DNA from: Trematomus loennbergii
Taxonomy: Eukaryota; Chordata; Actinopteri; Perciformes; Nototheniidae
Direction: 5' to 3'
Assembly: GCA_012861695.1 (NCBI GenBank)
Contig: JAAOOA010000127.1
Coordinates: 26,908,556-26,972,555, forward strand
DNA: 64,000 nt
Below are positions 25,601-37,600 of the stretch, piece after piece. Below the pieces are notes generated by a model, which worked only from the letters and a program-made list of their open reading frames with translations, was not told where the DNA came from and did no database searches. The position numbers and the translations under genes were made by a program. The first letter of the stretch is position 1; every line of letters starts with the position of its first letter.

Positions 25601-28600
25601 CATCCTTTCAAATTCCCCCAGTCTATCTTAGTAAGTGTTAAACTTGACTGCTCAAATATCACCTTGATGTCGGGAAGAAGCAGATCTCCTCATGTTCTAA
25701 AATTAATAATGTATCTTCGTCCTTTGTTAAGCTTTCACTAGTGAGGAGGAGCTGCTGTCCCATCTGAAGAGCAGCTACGAGAAGGCTTTGGCAGAGAGAG
25801 ACTCGTCCCTCCTCACCGGTGTCCAGCAGCTGCTGTTTGCTGTGAAGACCTTCTTTGGGACCGGATCCGACCTGGAGGTAAGACACGTGGCTTTAAATGA
25901 ATCTCCAGCTTCTGACCTGACCCACTTTCATCTCACAGCTGTTATTATTTGTCGGTAGCAGAGTTTCCCGTTAGCAGGTAATTACCGGACTATGACCGGT
26001 AAAATATGCTGAAGACCGGCAAATCAAATCTCTCCGGACAAAATCATTTCCCCTTAGCGCAATATTGTATCAGTTGCGCCACTTATGTGACAGACAGAAA
26101 GTATGTGACAGACAAGAAGTCAATTCTAATGTCTAACACTTAATGTGGAGAAAGAGATGTCCTGTATGGGTTGATTGTGCGTTGATCTGTTTGGTAATGC
26201 CTCGGGGTTCCGGTGGGCATGTAAACAAATGCATAATGCTGCGCTATACTTTGCGGCCTCACCCGGTTGCATAGCGACGCTTATTGTTTAGGTGTCTTTT
26301 AATAAGCAGGTAGTCATATCATTAGCTAGATCTGATCGATATGGACATAAACGCGTAAGTCTAATCTGACGGGATGAGAGATCGGCTGCTGCTGACGAGT
26401 CGACACGCAGCCTGCATGATCACCTGCAGCGGTGAGCGGAACAAAACACACTTCAGGTTAGAATAACACGTAGCTATTTTAATTACCTCTCAAACTACCT
26501 AAACTAGTTATAGATATGTTTAGTTTTACTGTCGGTCACTCATTACTGGTCCGGGAGCTGCATGATACTGGCGGGCTGTCAGAGAGAGAGAGAGCGCTCC
26601 GTTTATTATTCGTGTTATTATAAATTACTGTACACTTTTAATAATGTAGTTAATCTACTATAATTAGTTTGTTTAATATCGAATCATATACATTTGTTTT
26701 AACGCTCAATAAATAACAAGAAGACCTTTGACCGCACTTTTCTCATTTTGTCCGGAAGATAACGGGAACTCTGGTCGGTAGATGATTGTGCGTCACAATT
26801 GTGGAAAATCAAACGTGGTTTCTGTTCTCAAAACTATTTCTTAGTTCATTGGTCATTGGATTGGTTTTATCAGGATATGCATGCCCACTGTCGGAATACA
26901 GTGGACAGTTGTACTGTGATTATCTTGCATATCTAAAATGTTGTCTTCTTCTTCGCAGGTAAAAACCTCTCAGGTTGTCCAGCAGCACCTCCTCAAGACC
27001 AGCAAGTCCATCCGGCAGCTCTATAGCACGGCTGCTGATGTTGATGGCAAAGTCATCGAGTGAGTGCTTTCAATCTTTGTGTTTTATCTTTGATATCTAA
27101 AAGGTGTCAAACTCAGCTCATTGACCTGCCACTTAACAGTTGGCTGTGGTTATAATGGCTCTCTTCTGGGGTTGTGTAAGTGTGTTATTGTCTGGTATAG
27201 GAAATAAAGGTAATATTGCGATTTTTTTATTTTTTTTTATATATATCCGTTGTAATTGATTGTGTTTTATTGTGATTGTAGTAATGTGTTTTTATTACAT
27301 GTACAGCACTTTGGCTCGACCAAAAATCGCTTTTAAATGTGCTTTATAAATAAAACTTGATTTGATTGTATTCTGAAGTCAAATAAACGTTTTAAATGTC
27401 ACTGGTTGTGTCCTCTAGGTGCAAACTGCAGGCGTTACTGAGGCTGGAGTTGTGCAGACTTTTCTCAGCAAAGCAGTCTGATCACTGGATGTTGATCAGA
27501 TGGCAGAGGAGGTGAGATTCTTGAAGTTAAAGATTACTGATAAAGAATAGTTGTTGGCTGTATTTGGCCGTCTTCTTAGTCTGAAACGATAATTGGAATA
27601 AAGTGTGGAAATCATCTCATTGAATCGAGCCTTATTTCATAGTTTGCATATGTAATCAAATTTCACAATGTTCCATATCATTATTTATTTTTCACTATTT
27701 GAATGTGTGTTTTGATGAAATGCATTTAGTTCACAGTAGAGATATATTTAAAGAGTGCACTCTAACCTCTCCCGTTCTTCAGGTGGCTGACATGCTCAGG
27801 ATAATCTCCCTAACTAAAGACCCCGTTGTCGTAGAGAGGTTCCTCGGAGACGAAGTCCTGCCGGGGTAAGGGCTGCAGAAATAATACTTGTTCTCTTGTT
27901 ATCTCCCAGATAAATAATATGAAATAATGAACGCCTGGTATTCTTGAAAATGTCTTTAGAAAAATTGTTACAAATCTGGTTCAGTTTTGTAACAAATTAC
28001 AGTAATTATTTAGAATTTCCTGTGCTAGCAACTAGGGATGCTCCGATCGCCAATTTTGGGGCCGATGGCCGGAATCAGTATCGGCCGTTACCGATCGAGT
28101 GGGCGGGGCCTATGGGGATCTTCCATTTAAAGTGATGTTTAAACTCAGTTAACTCATTCACTGGCGCTTCCACAAACAACAACCAACAGAATTATTACAT
28201 TCAAATGAAGTACATTATTCAAGTTTACATTAACTTTGGATAATAACACGGGAGAAATGAGCGGAAGCCTCTCTTTTCCTCTCCCCCTTTTCTCTCTCCT
28301 GACAGCCTGTCAGTATCGTCTCATGCAGCTCGCTGATCCAGTAAAGAATAAATATATATGTATAACTAGTTTATCTTGTCCAGAGGTAGATAAAATAGCT
28401 AAGTGTGTTAGGTCTAACTCTTAATGTGTGTTCTGCTCCGCTCACCGGTCCGTCACAGCGGGTGGAGCTGCAGGATTTCTGCTTCACACACGTTGCATAC
28501 CGCTATTTTACTGTCTTTTTCGGACACCTAAAAAACATTTTGGCGAGCTTGTTTTGCCGCTCACAGAGAAAAGTCTCATGTATTTTACGTCAAGCATTTT

Positions 28601-31600
28601 AGTTAGCGTTAAACACTTTCAATTTGAATCCAAATATCATTTATCTGTGATTGTTTAAATATTTGGTGTTTCTGTGTCCTGGCAGGTTCCTGACGGCTGT
28701 CCCCAGAGTGCTGGCAGACGTGTACCACAGTCTGGGCACGCAGCTCCCTGAGGCTCTGGTGGCGTCTCTGCCCGCCGACTTCTTCAGCGACGAGTCGGTT
28801 ACTAAGGACAGCGTTTCTCCCTCGGCCTCCTCCCCTCCTCTCTCCACACACAGCCTGCTCTCAGACGGCAGAGATCGCCTGCAGAGCCTGAGGAACCGCT
28901 CCCCCGGCAAGAGGAGGTGAGTGGGGGGGGAGTGGGGGGCGCAGTGTGCCGAAATACATTTGTGCAGTTATGACATCAGGAATCCTAGATTTATTTATTC
29001 CACACATGGCAGTTATTTTAAAACAAAACATGTACACTTATACTGGTTGTTTTTTTATAGCGCATGGTGGAAAGGAGCAGGGAGAAGAAATCTTATCTGA
29101 CCTGCTCCTTAATACAATAAAAGACTTTTCAGTAAAGATGATAATGATGTATGAATCACTTGAATGGAAACAGTCATTTATTATTTCTGTATCAATTTTA
29201 TGTTAAAGCCAGGATGAAAATATTTTTTAAGATGTACGTATGTCCATTTTTTAAGATGCACGTATGTCCATAAGATGTACGTATGTCCATTTTTTAAGAT
29301 GTACTATGTCCATTTTTTAAGATGTACGTATGTCCATTTTTTAAGATGTACATATGTCCATGACAGATGTACGTATGTCCATTTTTTAAGATGTACGTAT
29401 GTCCATTTTTTAAGATGTACGTATGTCCATTTTTTAAGATGTACGTATGTCCATTTTTTAAGATGTACGTATGTCCATGACAGATGTACGTATGTCCATT
29501 TTTTAAGATGTACGTATGTCCATGACTTTATTTTCTTTTAGGAGTGGGATGCTGACTCGTCATCGCAGTATGACTGAATCATCGCAGAGTCTTCGCCAAA
29601 TAGAGATCCCCAAAAAGACAACAAGAGCTGTAAGATGTCTATAGATAATAAATCTGATTTACAACTTCGATCAGCTAATATTTTTATAAATATCTCTTTG
29701 TTGTATTGTTTTGTCATTTTTGTTTTATTCAAATTGTCATTATTTTCATGCGGCCAAGGACCCCTATCACATGGTATGGAGCACAAACAGAATATACATG
29801 TAGAAATCAAATGGTGTATGGCTAAATAACAACACATATTACTTAAAGAATGGAAAGGCATTCTTCAAAAACAAGTTTAAATACTATTATTGCAAACAAA
29901 GAACAGATTCTTTAAGTTTTTACCAGATAAGTGTTGTCTAAAGGCATAAGACTTTCACATGTAGTTCCTTCTGAACACTTTCTCAAATTCACATCATCCA
30001 ACTGATAGACTTGAGAGGACATTTGCTCATATATGTTACATGGTTATTTAAACTATCTAATCCAGATTGTCTAACCATCTTTATTGTCTTCTCTTTAGTC
30101 CAAATCAAAGGGCTGCGTTGCTTTGGAGAAACCTGTTGCTCCACCTCCACCTCAGAAGCAAGATACTCAAGGTATGTTCTGTTTTACAACTCATTTAAAA
30201 ACAACCGGCAGAACTTCTCGTTTATACCAAAAGTCTGACGGCTTTTATGAAAAAGCTCCTCTGTTCGTTTGGCTATCAAGCGTTTGTAGCCTGCTTCCTA
30301 ATGAAGAACGGGGACTGTCTGTTATTGAAGGAGTGTCTAAAACATCCTCAGAAAACGTACACCACTTGTACAGAATAACCCACTTCAGTCCTTTAGTCTG
30401 CTCATGTATGTTGTAATCATTCACAGTTGTGGCCAAATATAGGCCTACGTCTGATGTAGGGCTGCACGATGTATCGTGTCGTGACGATAATCGCGTTATA
30501 GATGAGAGTAACACCTTCGTCACTTCCGGGCGAAAATTACGGCCCGCCCACTTTTGGGGGAAAACAACGCTGTCATTTGAATGGCGGTCAATACAGATTC
30601 TGAAGTTTTTCCCAATCCGATCAGACATTTTTGAAAACCGTGGATTTTCTGATCTTCAAAGAGCCCGATTACGATGGCCAGTCAGGCAAACAATTACATT
30701 AAATCATTAGAAATCGACAATCGGGCTCGATATATGGTTAAATTAAAATCAGTAGGCGAGGTTATAATTTGCCAGCTGTTACTCTCATGAGCGAGGCGGA
30801 AATACTTTTTTATCATGCCAAAAAGCTGCGTGTCGTTTATTGCACCTCAAACATTAAAACAAATCCAGAGTTACGTGTTTCTGTACTTCCTCTAAGAAAA
30901 AGGACAGTAACAGAAGAGCTCTGTGGCTTCAGGCTTGATCGCCATTCAAAAGACAGCGTTGTTTCCCCCAAAAGTGGGCGGGTTCGTAAAGTGACGTAGA
31001 TGTTACTCTCATCTATGGACATCGATCGCCTACTGCTATATTTAACCATATATCGAGCCCGATCGTCGATTTCCATGATTTATGTAATTGTTTGCCTGTC
31101 TGGCCATCGTAATCGGGCTCTTTGAAGATCCCAAAATCCACGGTTTTCTTACATTTCTCATCGGATTGGCAAAAACTTCAGAATTTGTATTGACCGCCAT
31201 TCAAATTACAGCTTTGTTTTCCCCAGAAGTGGGCGGAGCCGTAATTTTTGCCCGGAAGTGACATGCGCGATATTAAGTAGGCAAATGAACTCAAACACGT
31301 CATGTTACAATTCTTTTGCTGCTTGCTACAAAAGGAAAACTTGCGCGGCTCTCATGTCAGGGGTACTTGAGTGAGTGACATGCAGGCTCTGCATGCACAG
31401 CAAACCACCAATCACAATCATTCTTGATCAGATCACAGCAGGATAACCGAGCTAGCTCAGCTTGTTGCTCTGATAACTTAAGATCCAGAAGTCCGTGACT
31501 AAAATCCTTCATCCGGTTAAATATCGTTAAAAAAAAATACCAATTGTATAGCATTAAAGTTCAAGAAAGGATGGACAAAGAAAACTGTCTTTTATTCAAT

Positions 31601-34600
31601 TCCTGTATTTTTTCATATCGCAATATATATCGCAGGGGGAAAGAATATCGCAATGTCAGTTTTTTCCTATATCGTGCAGCCCTAGTCTGATGGACCTTTT
31701 TAAGAAGACAATGTCACTGACTCAAATCCAAGATGAATTCAGCTCTTGTTCCACAAAGAAGCAAACTAGAAAGTTGTTAAATGTTTTATACTTAAGGATG
31801 CAGTGTTTAATCCAGACCATATTCTAAATGTCCACAGAGGTGACGAAGGTGAGACGAAATCTGTTCAACCAGGAGATCGTTTCCCCTTCAAAGAAAGCCA
31901 AGATGCCGAGGAGCCAGTCTGTGTCCGCTGTGGAAGGTTTGAAACGCAAGAGATCTGTTGAATCTGAAGGTAAACCAAATTAATTAAAAGAAAATATATT
32001 GTAAATGAGGCAATGAAAGCTCACTTTTCATCAGAAGGTGTTTGTTGTTTCAGTATTTATGTTCAGATATACACTGAGAGTTTGAAAGCGTTAGTTTGGG
32101 GGTTTTTTCAGTGATGAATTCAACACCGTAACTCAAAGGAATATCCTTTTCAGAGCGACACAACTTATGACAAAGAAAGTGTGTGAAACCCCGCACCACA
32201 AGCAAGGGTCAAATCGCCTGCTATACCGGCAGAAAATGGGAAGGTATGTATCTATCGACAGTTTGCCTTAAAGAGATTTATTGAGGTTTTTTTTCTATTG
32301 AATAACTAAAAAAAAATTACTAATGAAAAACTATTGTAACCTACCATGTTTTCATTTTAGGAGATCTCTCCCAACTGAGGAGTGCATTGTGGAAGAGTCA
32401 CCAGTAAAACCTGCAGATGGTATCTTATCAAATCGTTTTATTTTCCACGCAATGTATATTTACATGGAGTTGGAAGTATATCCTGTATTTGTCTTTGTTT
32501 AACCCTCCGGTATCATTCGATTGGACTACGCAAATTAGTCATTCGGACAAAAATGTCCACTGCCAAAAACTTTGACAATAACATTATATTAAAAGGTTTT
32601 TTTCTCAACTTTTTGGGTTCAATCTTTAAAGCAACTTCAGCCCTAATCAAAAATACCAAATATTTAATAATTTTCAGGATTTAACCCTTTAAATGCCATT
32701 TTGAATGAAATCGCTGTTGTTTTCATGATAAAAACAGAGAAAATTTTATTTTCCATATAATACATATCTGGGGAATGGCTTTTTTTTTATCACAGTCCTG
32801 GATATGTCAAAGATTAGCAACAACATTTATTTTTTTGCAGCACAAAATCAGATTAAACAAAAAAACTCACACATTAGTCATTCAGGACAAAAATGTCCAC
32901 TTCCAAAACTGCTATAACATGACAACAGATTCATATTTTTAAAAAACTTTTTGGGGTTAAATCAACTTCAGTCCTGATCAAAAATACCAAATATTAAATC
33001 ATTTTCAGGATTTTAACCCTTTAACTGCCAGTTTGAAACCATGAATTCGCGTTTTCTATGAAAAACGTGCACAAAAAGGCAGTCATGTTTTCATCAAAGT
33101 CTTTTGCAGCGGACATTTTTGTCTCGAATGGTCAATAAGCGTAGTCGATTTGTTACACAGTGAATTAAAGACCGATTTGAAAAATGTAAATTGGAATTCC
33201 AAAATAGATCGAGAAAATAGCCTTGTTACAAAAAATCAGGCCATTTGCACCAACACAACCAAAGTTATTGCAAAATGAAATGTAAAAAATGACCCATATG
33301 GACAAAAACATCCACAGTGATACCGGAGGGTTAAGAACAAAAGAAAGTGTCCGTTGTTTCTTGAAATTAAGAAAATAATCAGATATAAACCGAGCAAGAG
33401 TTTTACGTTTTTTACGTTTTTTTTTTATTTAAGCATTTCAATGAACATAACCAATTTACCGGTACATTGAATTACTTACATTAGCTATTAACTAATTCTT
33501 GTGTATAGCAATTTAAGATTAAAACAAACTGGATACTCTGAATCTCTTCACATTTTATATTTGTACATTTGATCAATTATTGTCTTTCCCTTAACTTACT
33601 TGTTGTGCTTTTTGGTTTTGTTCCAGACCTAAGAAGGAGCCCAAGAATAAAGAAGTTTGCCCGAAGACACTCGAACGTCTTCTACTCGAGTTCTCAACCT
33701 CGCTCGCGCAACCTGGAGAGAGCTCTCTCTGCCTCGCAGCTCTCTCTCAGCGATGGAAAGATCAGTGGAATAAACGTAAAAATGGTTCGATCTCCCATGA
33801 GACTTCTCTTCGGGGCGGCTGAGTCCCCGAGTCGTCTTTCTGACCCGCCGACTGCCACCAGGGCCACCAGGTCCCGCCTGTACACGGACTCCAGTGTGTT
33901 TGAGGTGAGTTCTCTCATCTCATCTCATCTTGGGTGCAAGTTCATCAATGTTTGGGGTCAGGCTCTGAGCTGAGGAAACCCTCAGGATTGAGTGAAGGTG
34001 TGCGTGCAATATACCGGCGGGCCAGATCTAATAGTAATTAGAAATTATCCTGCGGGCTGAAATTAAATCTACCAAGGGCCTGATTTGGCCCCCGGGCCTT
34101 GAGTTTGACACATGTGCTCTAGTGAATGGCCCAGCCCTTCGTATATTTTTCTGTATGTGGCCCTTGTGACAAAAGTTTGGACACCCCTGTAGTAGTGGAT
34201 GTATTCTACAGTCTGAATATTTATTTTACTTTTAACATGGTTCGCAACATGCTAGCCGACCGCACCTACTCTGCCATACAATATAGCAGAGAGGAACTTC
34301 TTCTATTGCGAAACTTCGTGGACAAAAATAACCCTCCGACAGACAATGGAGATTCACCATGGCTACCTGTTGCTGTTCTACCTGAGAGACGCAAGAAGAC
34401 AAAACGCGGGATGCCGGGCCGGGCTGCTGGTCAGACTGAGGAAACGAGAGAATCGGCCCCCTCTTCCGAGTATTCTTCTGGCTAATGTTCAATCCATTGA
34501 AAATAAGCTAGATGAACTCAGAAGTCGGATTGCTTTTCAACGGGACATTAAGAACTGTAACGTGTTAATTCTCACTGAGACTTGGCTCAACCCCGCTATC

Positions 34601-37600
34601 CCGGACTCCGCCATTGTCCCTGATGGATTCTCTATTTTTCGTCAGGACCGGACTGCTAACTCGGGGAAAAGTAAGGGAGGCGGTGTGTGTGTAATGACTA
34701 ACAACAACTGGTGCTCAGATGTGAAGATTATTTCATCGGACTGTTCCGCACATCTAGAGCACCTCATGATCTCATGTCGGGCCTTCCATCTGCCGAGGGA
34801 ATTCACATCTGTTGTGATAACAGCAGTGTATGTCCCCCCGCAGCCACTCGCCGACAACAACACGGCACTCGATCAGCTGTTTGGGATTATTGATAAACCG
34901 AGACTTCACGGCCAGATGCGGCGTTCGTTGTGGCCGGAGATTTCAACACCGCCAACATGAAGAAGGTTTTGCCAAAAATATTACCAACACATCAACTGCC
35001 CGACGCGCGGGGATAACATACTGGACCATGTTTATTCCCCTTTCCGGAATGGATATAAGGCTCTCCCTCGCCCTCCCTTCGGCAAATCAGACCATATCTC
35101 ACTACTGTTGTTGCCTGCGTACAAGCAGAAACTTAAAAGGGACAGACCGATTACAAAGACAGTACAGCGATGGAGCGAGGAGTCAGATGCTGCACTGCAG
35201 GATTGCTTTGCATCTACGGATTGGAGTGTGTTTGAGGACAATAACATCAACACACACACAGACACTGTCATCTGCTACATTGGGAAATGCATCGATGACG
35301 TGGTACCGAAGGTTTCTGTACGGACATTTCCAAATCAAAAGCCCTGGGTAAACTGCGATGTGCGTGGCAAGCTGAAAGCGCGCACTATCGCGCACAGGGC
35401 GGGGATTTGGAGGAGTACAGGAAGTCTAGGTATGATCTCCGGAGAGCAATTAAAAATGCAAAGTACAAAGAGAAGGTGGAATCTGACTTCAAAGGCTGTA
35501 ACACTAGGAATATGTGGGCGGGACTAAGGACAATGACTGACTACAAAGGAGCAGCGGGGGGTGCTGCGGGAGTGTCTGCGTGCGCATCTCTCCCAGATGA
35601 GCTGAACAGTTTTTTTGCACGCTTTGAGAGCAGCCAGGCTGTGGAGGTACAGAGGGACCAGGAGCTACACTGCCCTTTTGTTTTAAATAGGGCAGATGTG
35701 TGTAAATCCTTTAAAAGGGTTAACCCACACAAGGCTCCTGGACCTGATGGCATCCCTGGCCGTGTTCTCAGGGTGTGTGCAGTTCAGCTGGCAGAGGTGT
35801 TCACAGACATCTTCAACAGGTCCCTGCTGCAGTCTGTAGTCCCCACATGCTTAAACATTCCACTATCGTTCCTGTCCCAAAAAGACAATCATCACCTGCC
35901 CCAACGACTACCGCCCAGTAGCACTCACCTCCACCATAATGAAGTGCTTTGAGCGGTTAGTCAAATCATTCATCACCTCCTCCCTCCCTGAATCTCTGGA
36001 CCCCCTGCAGTTTGCCTACAGAGCAAACAGGTCCACAGACGACGCCATAGCCCTCACCCTCCACACTGCCCTCTCACACCTGGACCCGAAGAACAGGAAC
36101 ACATATGTGAGAATGCTGTTCATTGACTACAGTTCAGCATTCAATACCATTGTGCCCTCCAAGCTGGCCATCAAGCTCAGAGACCTCGGGCTCAACAGCG
36201 CCCTCTGTGACTGGATCCTGAACTTCCTGACGGGCAGACCCCAGGCAGTGCGGGTGGGAAACATCACATCCTCCACCCTGATTCTCAACACCGGTGCCCC
36301 TCAAGGCTGCGTGCTCAGCCCTCTCCTCTACTCCCTGTTCACCCACGACTGCGTGGCCACACACAGCTCCAACACCATCGTGAAGTTTGCTGATGACACG
36401 ACCGTCATCGGCCAGATCACAGACGATGACGAGACGGCGTACAGAGAGGAGGTCGAAAACCTGACATCTTGGTGCCAGGATAACAACCTCCATCTCAACA
36501 TCAGCAAAACAAAGGAGCTGATTGTGGATTACAGGAAGCAGCAGGGAGAGGGACACGCCCCCATCGCCATCAATGGGACTACGGTGGAGAGAGTCAAAAG
36601 CTTCAGGTTCCTTGGGGTCCACATCACTGAGGACCTGACATGGTCTCTTCACACCACCACCATCACCAAGAAAGCTCGACAGCGGCTCTTCTTCCTCCGC
36701 AGGTTGAGGAGGTTCAAAATGGATTCCAGGATACTCTGCAACTTCTACAGGTGCACGATAGAGAGTATCCTGACTGGCAGCATGACGGCCTGGTACGGCA
36801 GCTGCACCGACCTCGATCGTAAGGCTTTACAGAGGGTGGTGAAAACTGCACAGCACATCACCAGGACGGAGCTGCCATCCATGGAGGACCTTTACTCCCA
36901 GCGGCTCAGGAAGAAATCACTACGGATTATCAAAGACCCCCATCACCCCAGCCACAAACTGTTCTTTCTGTTGCCGTCTGGCAGACGTTACCGCAGCATC
37001 CTGGCAAGGACAAGAAGATTCGGAGACAGTTTCTTCCCGCGGGCAGTGAGACTGTTAAAAAATTGAACTGTTGAAACAACTTCAAACATTCATCTGCTAC
37101 TCAGTAGTATGTATCTAATACCTAATATATATATATATCATTCCAATAACTTGTATATAGACTCGTACTGCACTATTCCACATCATAACTTTATTTATTT
37201 TATAACTATTATTCTTTTTGTATTGCTCTTGCTCTTATTGTTATTATGTTGCATTGTTGGAGAAGCCTGTGACATAAGATTTTCAACTACATAATTAACT
37301 GTGTCAGATTGACAATAAAGAACCTTGAAACCTTGAATGTCTTTAAGTATGTGCTACCACAGGGAAACGGATTCAAAACAATTACTGGACACAATGAACT
37401 AAAGAGCACAGTGATTTCCTTCCTGAAACTGGCAAATTACTAAAGCATCTTTTCATTTTAACGTCTTTGTTTACCTGCATGACTTAAAAATAGATATTCA
37501 TGTGAATGTTGTGTGGCTATTCTTGTAAAATTAGTATGTGGAGATCCATTATATTACAGTATATGTATTCTTTCAGCCATCTTCACATACTTTTAAGATG

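Noticed and set aside
29275..29541. 88-codon frame reading HFLRCTYV repeats
   Set aside because: It is a translation of the 25-bp minisatellite in ticrr intron 12.
30245..30628. 127-codon minus-strand frame in ticrr intron 14
   Set aside because: Most of it lies within the hAT MITE and its palindrome, with no transposase similarity.
36134..36652. 172-codon minus-strand frame
   Set aside because: It is antisense to the LINE reverse transcriptase.
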